Origin: an uncultured Oscillospiraceae bacterium | GTDB lineage: Bacteria; Bacillota; Clostridia; Oscillospirales; Acutalibacteraceae | Reading direction: 5' to 3' | Assembly: GCA_900549675.1 (NCBI GenBank) | Contig: URPG01000025.1 | Location: 1-13,048 of the forward strand | DNA length: 13,048 nt | Part shown: one piece after another, positions 1 through 7,626 of the stretch | Numbering within the stretch: position 1 is the stretch's first letter | Layout: every line of letters begins with the position of its first letter | Made by a program: the position numbers and the translations under genes | The notes under the pieces: model-generated | Told to the model about the DNA's origin: nothing | The model's database searches: none | What the model saw: only the letters and a program-made list of their open reading frames with translations

Positions 1-1035
1 CCGGCAGCGGTCTAAATTGTGATTTTCTCGATGTGTTTTAAAATAAATATCTCCCTCTAAATAATCTGTCAGAAAACGCATACCGCATTCAAGTGTCATC
101 AGTTTTGCTCCCCATGGTAAACATTCGATTTCCATAGGAGTGAGAGTTTTTCCGGCAGCTGATAAATACCCTTTTACATAAGTTTCAAAAAGATCGAGGC
201 TGAAAGAAACCTTATCTAAATCAGTTTCATCTTCTGCCGCTGTATTGGCACCAAAACGAATGGCATCGCCAAAATCATGAACAGAAAGACCCGGCATAAT
301 GGTGTCTAAATCAATGATACATTCTCCTTTCCCGGTGAGTGGATTCAGAAGAATGTTGTTCAGCTTGGTGTCATTATGCGTGACTCGTAGCGGAAGCTTA
401 CCGGCCTCCAGAAGATTCATCAAGTAACTGCAATCAGATTCTCTTTGCAAAACAAATTCAATTTCGCGCTGTACATTTTGACATCTTGATAAGGGGTCGG
501 TTTGTAAGGCGGATTTAAATTTTTTAAAGCGGTCACGTGTATCGTGAAATTTAGGAATGATTTCATGCAGTGTTTCAGCAGGGTAATCTTCTAATTCCCG
601 CAGAAATAAACCAAAGCTTTCGGCAGCATTATAGAATTGCTCAGGTTTTTCAACCGATTGCAGACAAACCGTGTCCTCAATAAAATTATAAACACGCCAA
701 GCCTCATGATTGGGGTCTGTATAAAAAGATTTGCCCTCTTTTGTCGGAATCACCTGCAAAATTTTTTCGGGGGAAGAAGAATTTTGTAACTTGATGTTTT
801 TTAAATATTTCGTTACGCCGGTGATGTTCTCCATTAAAGCTTCCGGGTTTTTAAACACTCGGGTATTAATTCTTTGCAGGATGAAACGCAGCGGGCTGCC
901 ATCCTCTTTTTGCACATAAACTGCAAAAGTATCGTTGACGTGCCCGGAACCATAACGGACAGCACCGGCCACCTCTCCGCCGAAGTCAAAGGCGTTCAAA
1001 GCCTTGTCTAAATGTAAGGGTTCGTTTTTCTTCAT
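1..1035 (-). CDS. nahK: N-acetylhexosamine 1-kinase-like phosphotransferase (NahK family), 3' end outside window
   Basis: The frame is open for 345 codons from the ATG at 1035 to the window edge. NahK of Bifidobacterium is about 360 residues, so only a short C-terminal tail should be missing. NahK phosphorylates GlcNAc or GalNAc at C1 with ATP in the cytoplasm. The fold is that of aminoglycoside/choline kinases. The N-terminal nucleotide-binding part has GSGHVNDTF (about 29-37) and the family-typical QRIN and VFKNP (54-64). The catalytic loop is HNDTKLNN at 220-227, with D222 the expected catalytic base. The metal-binding segment is IDLDT at 241-245, followed by HDFGDAIRFG. The start overlaps the stop of the upstream nucleotidyltransferase gene by ATGA, implying translational coupling. 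Relatives are sometimes annotated as mucin desulfatase, which I think is misleading here. I infer a HexNAc 1-kinase; exact sugar specificity cannot be read from sequence. Confidence 0.85.
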   Translation of the reverse strand, partial: MKKNEPLHLDKALNAFDFGGEVAGAVRYGSGHVNDTFAVYVQKEDGSPLRFILQRINTRVFKNPEALMENITGVTKYLKNIKLQNSSSPEKILQVIPTKEGKSFYTDPNHEAWRVYNFIEDTVCLQSVEKPEQFYNAAESFGLFLRELEDYPAETLHEIIPKFHDTRDRFKKFKSALQTDPLSRCQNVQREIEFVLQRESDCSYLMNLLEAGKLPLRVTHNDTKLNNILLNPLTGKGECIIDLDTIMPGLSVHDFGDAIRFGANTAAEDETDLDKVSFSLDLFETYVKGYLSAAGKTLTPMEIECLPWGAKLMTLECGMRFLTDYLEGDIYFKTHRENHNLDRCR

Positions 1036-1964
1036 GATTTTACACTCCATAAAGGTTTAGGATACAAACCCATTCTGTGCTTCTCGGCTATTGCATGAAC
1101 CACAGTGGGTTTATCTTCTTTATAAGTTACGCCATACCATTTATCGGGACTTCTCAAAACCGTGACTTCAGCCTTTTGCTCTGCCAGCAGCTGACTGACG
1201 ACGCTCGGAAGGAAGTACTCGCCTTTCAAAGGATTATTTTTAAGGGTGTCTTCTAAGAAAGCTTTGAAACGACGCTCAGTTTCTTCAAGAAAATCTTTTG
1301 TGAAACCCCATAAGTTCATCGATACGGGTGTTCCTTTGGGTAAATTGATCCAAGTTGCTCCATCATCTTCTGTGTAGGCGGCGCCAGATTGCCGCTTTTC
1401 GATGTGCGTATGCTCAGTAATATCCACTAAATAATTCTCTGCATTGATTTGACATACACCGCGGGCAACGTGCCCGTTTTCAGTTAATGTGTTTTCTATG
1501 GAATATCCGACCAAAACAAAAGCATATTTTTCGGATTTTTGAGGAGGCTGTTTTAAAAATTCAAAAATGGATTTTAATCCCTCGGGACCGTAATAATCAT
1601 CAGCATTGATTACAGCAAAAGGACCGTGGATTAAATGGCGGGCGCTGAGGATAGCGTGAGCGGTTCCCCATGGTTTTGTACGTCCGTTTGGAACGGTATA
1701 GCCTTCAGGGAGATCATCCAGTTCCTGATAGGCATAATGCACTTTTGCCCTTTCTTCTATGCGGTTGCCAATTATTTCTTTAAAATCTTTTTCCATTTTT
1801 TTAGTGATAATAAAAACAATTTCTTCAAATCCTGCTTGGAGAGCATCAAAGATAGAATAGTCAATAATAACTTCTCCATGTTCACCAATAGGGTCAATCT
1901 GTTTTAAACCGCCGTAGCGGGACCCCATTCCCGCGGCCATAACGACCAATATCGGTTTTGTCAT
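1032..1964 (-). CDS. Sugar-1-phosphate nucleotidyltransferase (likely UDP-sugar forming)
   Basis: This 310-residue cytoplasmic enzyme has the nucleotidyltransferase (GT-A-like) fold. The N-terminal nucleotide-binding loop is AAGMGSRYGGLKQ (10-22), a variant of the GxGTR-K signature of glucose-1-phosphate uridylyl/thymidylyltransferases. A second motif, PWGTAHAIL, is at 99-107, and the metal-binding stretch NADDYYG is at 120-126. The expected reaction is NTP + sugar-1-P to NDP-sugar + PPi. It sits between galE and the NahK-like kinase and overlaps the latter by 4 nt. I therefore infer that it turns the kinase product, HexNAc-1-P, into UDP-HexNAc, doing the job that GalT (LnpC) does in bifidobacteria. 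The ATG at 1964 has a GGAGTG ribosome binding site 5-6 nt upstream, and the gap from the galE stop is 27 nt. The family call is firm; UTP and HexNAc specificity is inferred from neighbours. Confidence 0.8.
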   Translation of the reverse strand: MTKPILVVMAAGMGSRYGGLKQIDPIGEHGEVIIDYSIFDALQAGFEEIVFIITKKMEKDFKEIIGNRIEERAKVHYAYQELDDLPEGYTVPNGRTKPWGTAHAILSARHLIHGPFAVINADDYYGPEGLKSIFEFLKQPPQKSEKYAFVLVGYSIENTLTENGHVARGVCQINAENYLVDITEHTHIEKRQSGAAYTEDDGATWINLPKGTPVSMNLWGFTKDFLEETERRFKAFLEDTLKNNPLKGEYFLPSVVSQLLAEQKAEVTVLRSPDKWYGVTYKEDKPTVVHAIAEKHRMGLYPKPLWSVKS

Positions 1965-1991
1965 GAAATCACTCCAATCTTTTAATTTAAA

Positions 1992-3020
1992 TTACGAATG
2001 TTCTGTATCAGGATAACCCTCTGGGTTGGCAGACTGCCATCGCCAAGAGTCACGGCACATATCTTCAAGTGCATGCTTAGCCTGCCAGCCGAGTTCCTCT
2101 TTTGCTTTAGAAGGATCCGCATAACAGGCGGCAATATCACCGGGGCGGCGTGCCGTAATTTGATAAGGAATCGTTTTATTACTTGCTTTTTCATAGGCGT
2201 GAATCATATCCAGTACGGAATAACCTTGTCCGGTGCCTAAATTATAGACCACCAATCCTGAATCTGAGAAGAGCTTATTTAAAGCGGCAACGTGTCCTCT
2301 GGCTAAATCTACCACATGGATATAATCTCTCACTCCTGTGCCGTCGGGGGTATCATAATCATTGCCGTAAATATTGACAGAAGATAGCTTTCCAACAGCA
2401 ACCTGTGAAATATAAGGCAATAGATTATTGGGAATGCCTTTGGGATCTTCGCCGATTAAACCGGACGCATGGGCACCGACAGGGTTAAAATAACGGAGCA
2501 AAGCAATATTCATTTTTGGCATAGCTTTTTGGATATCCGTTAGAATAGATTCAATCATCAGCTTGGTTTGCCCGTAAGGGTTGGTAGCAGATAACGGAAA
2601 ATCTTCTCGAATCGGCAAACTGGCAGGGTCACCGTAAACCGTGGCAGAAGAAGAAAAGACAAGGTTGTTCACTTTGTTTTCTTTCATCACTTTTAAAAGG
2701 ACCAAGGTAGAAGTTAGATTGTTATCATAATATTCCAGTGGTTTAGAAACGCTTTCGCCAACTGCTTTAAGCGCTGCAAAATGAATAACCGCCTCAATAT
2801 CGGGATTTTGAGAAAAAAGATCTCTAACGGCTTGTAAATCACAAAGCTCAGTCTTAAAGAAACGAAAGTCTTTTTGCGTGATTTTTTTCACTCTGCGAAG
2901 TGCTTCTTCACAGGAATTGGATAGATTATCTGCAACGATAATATCATAATTATGATTTAAAAGTTCAATGCAGGTGTGCGTGCCGATATAACCGGCACCG
3001 CCGCATACTAAAATAGCCAT
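1992..3020 (-). CDS. galE: UDP-glucose/UDP-N-acetylglucosamine 4-epimerase
   Basis: The protein is a 342-residue short-chain dehydrogenase-type epimerase that interconverts UDP-Glc/UDP-Gal, and possibly UDP-GlcNAc/UDP-GalNAc, using bound NAD. GGAGYIG (7-13) is the NAD-binding glycine motif. S124, Y149 (NPYGQTK) and K153 form the catalytic triad at the same numbers as in E. coli GalE. DGTGVRDYIHVVDLA (226-240) and RRPGDIAACYAD (291-302) are classic GalE segments. Cys299 occupies the place of E. coli Tyr299; a small residue there (Cys307 in human GALE) is known to allow N-acetylated UDP-sugars. I chose ATG 3020 because AAAGGA lies 6 nt upstream and the glycine motif then falls at the normal distance. 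A TTG at 3050 in frame lies inside a hairpin and is unlikely. The position next to the nucleotidyltransferase and NahK-like kinase supports a HexNAc salvage role. Confidence 0.95.
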   Translation of the reverse strand: MAILVCGGAGYIGTHTCIELLNHNYDIIVADNLSNSCEEALRRVKKITQKDFRFFKTELCDLQAVRDLFSQNPDIEAVIHFAALKAVGESVSKPLEYYDNNLTSTLVLLKVMKENKVNNLVFSSSATVYGDPASLPIREDFPLSATNPYGQTKLMIESILTDIQKAMPKMNIALLRYFNPVGAHASGLIGEDPKGIPNNLLPYISQVAVGKLSSVNIYGNDYDTPDGTGVRDYIHVVDLARGHVAALNKLFSDSGLVVYNLGTGQGYSVLDMIHAYEKASNKTIPYQITARRPGDIAACYADPSKAKEELGWQAKHALEDMCRDSWRWQSANPEGYPDTEHS

Positions 3021-3026
3021 GAAATT

Positions 3027-3032
3027 TCCTTT
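3027..3032 (-). promoter_or_regulatory. Ribosome binding site fixing the galE start
   Basis: AAAGGA with a 6-nt spacer to the ATG at 3020. It argues for the 342-residue GalE rather than the 352-residue form starting at a TTG inside the upstream hairpin. Confidence 0.7.
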
Positions 3033-3041
3033 CTGAATGAA

Positions 3042-3072
3042 CCGGCACAACCAATTATTTTGATTGTGCCGG
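3042..3072 (-). other. Intergenic RNA hairpin between binding-protein gene and galE
   Basis: CCGGCACAA (3042-3050) and TTGTGCCGG (3064-3072) form a perfect 9-bp stem. After one mismatch, three further pairs (3052-3054 with 3060-3062) close a 5-nt loop. In the transcript the stem lies about 64 nt after the binding-protein stop and ends 21 nt before the galE ATG; the galE ribosome binding site stays outside it. No U-run follows, so it does not look like a simple intrinsic terminator. An inferred role is protecting the 3' end of the upstream transporter mRNA or separating expression of transporter and enzyme genes. A further TGTGCCG at 3092-3098 could pair with 3043-3049 instead. Confidence 0.7.
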
Positions 3073-3135
3073 CAGCATAATTTAACTGGTCTGTGCCGTA
3101 AAATTTATTTTAAGAGATATAGCATAAAAACGGAA

Positions 3136-4623
3136 TCAATTTGACTGATTACTTTTAGAGGCTAAGAATTCATCCAATTGTCTTTGCACTTCTGCTACAT
3201 ATTCATCAATTCCGCTTTCTTTCAGTAAAGCCACTGCTTTTGGATATTCCGTTTCAAAATCAACGAATCCACTGCGGATAGCGGCAAAGTTTTTAGCCGC
3301 CTCATTTAACCGAGTTTCAATATCTTTAACCTTTTCATTGTTAAAAGCAAAGCCAAAAGAGGCGGATTGTATGGCATTGTCGTCCCAATGTTTATATTCG
3401 TCGATAAAGGCCTGGTCGGTTTCAGGACCAAACATTTGGTAGTTCTGGTTTCTAAACATCCATTCGTAGAAAAATTCATCTCCGTTAATACGGGTGATTC
3501 TGTCATTTTCAATGGTATAGTCTACATCCTTAACACCGTACAAGGCAAGATTGTAATGATCCTGTGAGGCGTATAACCAATTTAAAAACTGTATGGCTCC
3601 CTCAGGATTTTTTGCGGAATTGGGGACGCACATCACTTCGCCGCCGGCAGCATTTATGTATCTGGGCTTTTCAGGCGCTAATAGATATGACTTTAATTTG
3701 GCTTCCGGAGCGTTCTGCTGTACAGCGGCAATAATCTCATTTTCTTTGCCCAATGAGCCTTCCACCCATAAATATAAACCGGTCTGCATTCTTGAATCGC
3801 GTTCGTTATATTTAATGGTAACGTCATCGTTATAAAGTCCTTGATTATTTAGTTTACGGTTGAATTTGGACAATTCCTGAAAAGCTTCGGTTTCATAATA
3901 ACTGTATGCCCGATGAGATTCTTCTCCAAAAACGACCAGTTCTTGTGAGGCAATCCAATGGTATTGTTCCTCTGTATAATATCTTGTCAAAGGCTTAAAG
4001 AGCGGATCTGCGCCGCCTTTCATTTCGGGGAACTGTTCTTTGGCCTTGAGCGCAAAGGTTTCGAGATCTTCAGGGGTTTTAATTTCACTCATGCCAACTG
4101 CCTCTAAAATATCCTGACGGACACACACCAGCTGAAACATACCGGATGAGGGAGCATAAGCTGTGGGAATGCCATAAATGGTCCCATCAATTTCACCGCC
4201 TCTAATTTGCTCCATAGGCAATACCTTAAGCATATCTTGACCGTATTGTTCGATTAAATCATCTAAGGGGAGGCACTGTTTTTTGTTTACCATAGTAGAT
4301 AAATCCGGCAGTCCGTCCCAATAAAGGTCGATGTCTTCCTGAGCAGCAAGCATAATGTCTTTTTGCTCCCAGTATTGATCCCAAGGGACGAAGGTTACTT
4401 TTACTTCTAGATTCAAATCTTTTTTCATGGCTTCGGCAAATTCATTGCTTAAAAATTCAGTCATACGGTCAGTTTCATCACCGGGATAAAGGATGCTTAA
4501 GGATTTTGGTTGACTTTCATCCGAATCATTTTCGTTTTTCCCAGCAGCGTTGCAGCCGACAAGGATACCGGCGAAAAGAAGAGAAGAGAGCAACAGGCCA
4601 ATAAATCTTTTTAATTTTTTCAT
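3136..4623 (-). CDS. Sugar ABC transporter substrate-binding lipoprotein (LplA-like)
   Basis: This 495-residue extracellular solute-binding protein is anchored by lipid. The N-terminus has Lys/Arg residues, a hydrophobic stretch (about 8-22) and the lipobox LVGC with the modified cysteine at C24. A short acidic, Ser/Asn-rich linker follows, then a large two-lobed binding domain. The C-terminus ESGIDEYVAEVQRQLDEF (469-486) is the ending seen in LplA-type binding proteins with a DUF3502-like tail, and the length is normal for them. Many Trp and Tyr residues fit stacking against sugar rings. The protein should capture an oligosaccharide outside the membrane and pass it to the two permeases encoded just upstream. 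The ATG at 4623 has AAGGAGGA 5 nt upstream. A hairpin in the gap before the gene and another after it suggest that its dose is set separately. The ligand is unknown. Confidence 0.9.
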   Translation of the reverse strand: MKKLKRFIGLLLSSLLFAGILVGCNAAGKNENDSDESQPKSLSILYPGDETDRMTEFLSNEFAEAMKKDLNLEVKVTFVPWDQYWEQKDIMLAAQEDIDLYWDGLPDLSTMVNKKQCLPLDDLIEQYGQDMLKVLPMEQIRGGEIDGTIYGIPTAYAPSSGMFQLVCVRQDILEAVGMSEIKTPEDLETFALKAKEQFPEMKGGADPLFKPLTRYYTEEQYHWIASQELVVFGEESHRAYSYYETEAFQELSKFNRKLNNQGLYNDDVTIKYNERDSRMQTGLYLWVEGSLGKENEIIAAVQQNAPEAKLKSYLLAPEKPRYINAAGGEVMCVPNSAKNPEGAIQFLNWLYASQDHYNLALYGVKDVDYTIENDRITRINGDEFFYEWMFRNQNYQMFGPETDQAFIDEYKHWDDNAIQSASFGFAFNNEKVKDIETRLNEAAKNFAAIRSGFVDFETEYPKAVALLKESGIDEYVAEVQRQLDEFLASKSNQSN

Positions 4624-4642
4624 AATTTCCTCCTTATTTTAA

Positions 4643-4660
4643 GGCTGTTTAAGAACAGCC
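4643..4660 (-). other. Hairpin between permease and binding-protein genes
   Basis: GGCTGTT (4643-4649) and AACAGCC (4654-4660) form a perfect 7-bp stem with a 4-nt loop, in the 55-nt gap between the second permease and the binding-protein gene. In RNA it is followed by UUAAAAUAAGG, with no clear U-run, then directly by the strong AAGGAGGA site. It may be a processing or stabilising element that raises binding-protein output relative to the permeases; that role is inference. Confidence 0.6.
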
Positions 4661-4678
4661 GAATGGCTTTGATAAACT

Positions 4679-5563
4679 TTAACCTTTCACAGCACCGGTC
4701 ATAATACCGTCTACAAAATATTTTTGTATAAACGGATATAAAAAGATAATAGGACCAATGGTAATGACGGTAACGGCCATTTTGACTGTTTCTGCCGGCA
4801 GCTTTACACTGGTAGCTTCTGCAAGCACACGTCCTGAACGAATTGCATTAATATTAGATAAAATCGTATATAAATAATACTGCAATGGGAAATTATCTTT
4901 GTCCTTTATAAAAATCAGGGCGTTCCACCAATCGTTCCAATATTGCAAAGCATACATTAATCCAACCGTCAATAAAGCTGTTTTAGATAGGGGGAGAGCC
5001 ATTTGCCAAAATATGCGAAAATAGTTGGCACCGTCAATTCGGGCTGCCTCATATAAAGAAACAGGGATACTGTCAAAATAGGTGCGCATCAAAAACATAT
5101 TCCAAACGCTGAGAGCAGAGGGCAGAATCAGGCTCCAAATCGAATCTTTTAAACCATAGTAATTGACGCAAGTGATATACCATGGGATAAGACCGGCAGA
5201 AAATATAATGGTAAAATTACAAATAAACGCTATGGCGTTGCGATATTTCAGTTTTCGTATGGATAAGGCATAAGACATCATGCTGGTGATGATAAGAGAG
5301 GCAATCGTTCCGAATACCGTAACAAAAATAGTGACGCCGTATGACCGTAGGATACGGTCACCGCTGTGTGTAAAAATATATTTATAGGTATCAAAGGTGA
5401 ATTTTTGCGGCAAGACTGAGTATCCGTTTAAGATAATTTCAGATTCACTGGAAAGGGAAACACTGCAGGTGAGTAAAAGAGGATAGAAACAAATGAGAGC
5501 AAAGAATCCGATAAAGATATAGGCTGCCGCTTGAACGGTTCTATCACTTAAGCTTTTTTTCAT
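4679..5563 (-). CDS. Carbohydrate ABC transporter permease (YtcP/MalG type)
   Basis: This is a 294-residue inner-membrane protein with six predicted membrane helices, at about 12-34, 75-100, 109-131, 142-162, 193-213 and 262-282. The cytoplasmic EAA loop YEAARIDGANYFRIFWQMALP (171-191) is where the ATPase subunit docks. The C-terminus, ending YFVDGIMTGAVKG, is characteristic of YtcP-like permeases that pair with LplB-like partners. It forms the translocation channel with the product of the gene directly upstream. The ATG at 5563 immediately follows that gene's TAA (TAAATG), so translation is probably coupled; a GGAGAGGGG stretch lies about 10 nt before the ATG. No ATP-binding subunit is encoded in the window, which is common for this family because a shared MsmK/UgpC-like ATPase serves several importers. 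The substrate is unknown but should be an oligosaccharide. Confidence 0.92.
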   Translation of the reverse strand: MKKSLSDRTVQAAAYIFIGFFALICFYPLLLTCSVSLSSESEIILNGYSVLPQKFTFDTYKYIFTHSGDRILRSYGVTIFVTVFGTIASLIITSMMSYALSIRKLKYRNAIAFICNFTIIFSAGLIPWYITCVNYYGLKDSIWSLILPSALSVWNMFLMRTYFDSIPVSLYEAARIDGANYFRIFWQMALPLSKTALLTVGLMYALQYWNDWWNALIFIKDKDNFPLQYYLYTILSNINAIRSGRVLAEATSVKLPAETVKMAVTVITIGPIIFLYPFIQKYFVDGIMTGAVKG

Positions 5564-6505
5564 TTAAAACAGCCCCTCTCCTTCATTAATTTTTTTAGCA
5601 AATCTATTGGATAAACTAACTAAAATCAAGCCCATAACAGACTGCATTAATCCGACAGCTGTTGAATAAGAAAAACCTAACGTTCTCATGGCAGAATATA
5701 CGTAGGTATCGATAACACTAACAGCATCACTGAGGACGGGGTTATTGCCGACAACGCCGTAAACCATTCCGAAATCACCGTAAAAAATCCGTCCGATACT
5801 CATTAAGGTTAAAATAACGGCGGTGGGTTTTAATAAAGGCAGGGTAATACTGAGAATTTGTTGGAACCGGCTGGCTCCGTCTACTTCAGCGGCTTCATAT
5901 AGAGTAGTGTCAAAATTGGCCATGGCCGCCAAATAAATGATAGAGTTATAGCCGCTCCATTTCCAAACATTTGCAAAAATTAGAATGGCTTTCCAATACT
6001 TTGGTTCGGAATACCATTGTACAGTGTCCAATCCAAATGATTTTAAAAGATGATTCACGACACCGATATCCGTGGAGAAAAATCCATAAATAATGGCGCC
6101 GATAACTACCCAAGAAAGAAAATAAGGGAAAAACATCATACTTTGTGTAAATTTTTTAAAAGTTTTACCTTTGATTTCATTTATACAAATTGCCAAGGAA
6201 ATGGGAAAGATTAAGCCCAATATAATACCGAATATATTGATGAAAAGAGTATTATAAATGATTTTTGGGCCCATGCCGCTGGTGAAAAAGTACCAGAAGT
6301 TTTTCAACCCCACAAAGGGACTGCCAAAAATACCGTCTACTACATTGAAATCTGTAAAAGCCATCCAAATTCCGGTAAAGGGCACATAGCAGAACATGAC
6401 CAATAAAATAAGCCCGGGAACACACATCAGATAGAGTATTTTATGCTCTCTCCATTCTTTTATAAAGCTCCTCTTTTCATTGGATTTTGTGTCTTTTATC
6501 ACCAT
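5564..6505 (-). CDS. Carbohydrate ABC transporter permease (LplB/MalF type)
   Basis: The protein has 313 residues and six predicted membrane helices, at about 24-48, 84-106, 122-144, 172-194, 226-246 and 278-298, after a basic cytoplasmic N-terminus. The EAA loop YEAAEVDGASRFQQILSITLP (203-223) is well kept. GLKNF early in the protein and the NRFAKKINEGEGLF ending are typical of LplB-like permeases. It forms a heterodimeric channel with the next gene's product. The start codon at 6505 lies 7 nt inside the end of the upstream DUF4832-type gene. A near-perfect GGAGGTG site lies within that gene's last codons, so transporter translation is tied to the metabolic genes upstream. Confidence 0.92.
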   Translation of the reverse strand: MVIKDTKSNEKRSFIKEWREHKILYLMCVPGLILLVMFCYVPFTGIWMAFTDFNVVDGIFGSPFVGLKNFWYFFTSGMGPKIIYNTLFINIFGIILGLIFPISLAICINEIKGKTFKKFTQSMMFFPYFLSWVVIGAIIYGFFSTDIGVVNHLLKSFGLDTVQWYSEPKYWKAILIFANVWKWSGYNSIIYLAAMANFDTTLYEAAEVDGASRFQQILSITLPLLKPTAVILTLMSIGRIFYGDFGMVYGVVGNNPVLSDAVSVIDTYVYSAMRTLGFSYSTAVGLMQSVMGLILVSLSNRFAKKINEGEGLF

Positions 6506-7617
6506 TTTTCACCTCCGCTGGATTGATTTTGCCCTGTTTCATTGGGTGTTTGGGGATCTTCGAGGGGATAATAACCTTCCGGATAGTAATCATCCCATAT
6601 ATGAAATAAATCATCTCGATTTTGATAGTCAACTATCACTTTGCCCAAAGCATAAAAACCATCGGAGTAATCCAAACTATTGGCAAGCTTTACATTGTGT
6701 TTTCCAATAAAAAGAGCAATTGACAGATTATATTCTCCCGATTGAATTGCGGGAATACGAGCAATTTCGTTGTAGATTATATCACCTGTTTTCCAAAAAA
6801 GATCGGCTGTATGAAGGTCTATTTCATGTACTTCATCGTCATTTGAGATTCTTAATTTTACTGAAATAGAAGAATAACAGGGAGCTGTGCCGGTGTTTAC
6901 AAACCAAAATCGAAGCGGCAATGCACCGGAGGCGGAAACTTCTTTGGGATAAGCCAACTTTCGCAGTTCGATTTTATAACCAATCTCCAAAGAAGTGTTT
7001 GAAAAGGCGATATGCCATTTTTTCACTTCATGTAAGAAAAAGTCTTTTGATGAATCTGGCGGAAGCTGCAAAATAATGGGCGAAAATTTCCAATTATGTT
7101 GTAGGTTTTGTCTTGCCAATTGTTCACAGCAGACCAAAATATCTTTTTCTGAACAGGAGATGTAAAGCCCAAAAGGATAATTTTGTTTTTGTAAGTAGTT
7201 TTGAGCCGGGTGATTGGTTAAATCAACGATAAGAGGTGTTTTTGAAAAGGCTAACAATAAAGTATCGGCTAAAGAAACAGGGATTTGTGTGGTATCCCAA
7301 AAAACGCCGATGAACTCTCCGTTGTCCAATAAACTGCCTAATTTAAGAATCACACTTTTATGTAAATTCTCTAGAGGAGATGTTGCCCAAGCAGGTGGGG
7401 TTAAATCAATATGCAATAAAGGATTGGTAAGGTGAGAAAGAGAATTTTCAACAGAAGATAAATCAAAGCAGCCCGCTTTTGGCTCGATTTTCTGCCAAGA
7501 AACGGATAGGACTGTAAATTTTTTCCCTCCCCAGTTATCAGGATAATCCAAGGAACGAGGCGGCCGGATTTTATGTGTTTTGTATTTTTCGTAATTCACT
7601 AAAGAATATTGTCCCAT
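6499..7617 (-). CDS. Shortened DUF4832-type glycosidase-like protein, probably catalytically inactive
   Basis: This 372-residue protein has no signal peptide or membrane segment, so it is cytoplasmic. It is a divergent paralogue of the 524-residue protein encoded two genes upstream. Residues 36-52 (VLSVSWQKIEPKAGCFD) match that protein's SARWNEIEFEKGIYN. The C-terminal beta domain matches well: FWFVNTGTAPCY (237-248) against LWQNAGVAPIY, then W-x(2)-GDI/MDI, then GEYNLSI, VKLA and GFYALGKV. The central barrel is much shorter. Where the paralogue has GAWGE and VFEACWD, this protein has GVFWDTTQ (104-111) and IILQLPPD (181-188), so both likely catalytic glutamates are missing. A charged tail of about 40 residues follows the shared domain. 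It may bind glycan, regulate, or pair with its paralogue; function is unknown. The ATG at 7617 has AGGAG 6 nt upstream, overlapping the preceding gene's stop codon. Confidence 0.75.
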   Translation of the reverse strand: MGQYSLVNYEKYKTHKIRPPRSLDYPDNWGGKKFTVLSVSWQKIEPKAGCFDLSSVENSLSHLTNPLLHIDLTPPAWATSPLENLHKSVILKLGSLLDNGEFIGVFWDTTQIPVSLADTLLLAFSKTPLIVDLTNHPAQNYLQKQNYPFGLYISCSEKDILVCCEQLARQNLQHNWKFSPIILQLPPDSSKDFFLHEVKKWHIAFSNTSLEIGYKIELRKLAYPKEVSASGALPLRFWFVNTGTAPCYSSISVKLRISNDDEVHEIDLHTADLFWKTGDIIYNEIARIPAIQSGEYNLSIALFIGKHNVKLANSLDYSDGFYALGKVIVDYQNRDDLFHIWDDYYPEGYYPLEDPQTPNETGQNQSSGGEKW

Positions 7618-7626
7618 TACTTGCTC

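Noticed and set aside
3042..3072. Intrinsic transcription terminator after the binding-protein gene
   Set aside because: The stem is strong, but the transcript continues UUCAUUCAG with no U-run, and galE follows within 21 nt on the same strand.
3099..3140. Internal promoter before galE (TGCTATATC and TAAAAT stretches)
   Set aside because: The -10-like boxes are weak, and no -35 lies at 16-18 bp; the nearest TTGATT is 12 or 21 bp away.
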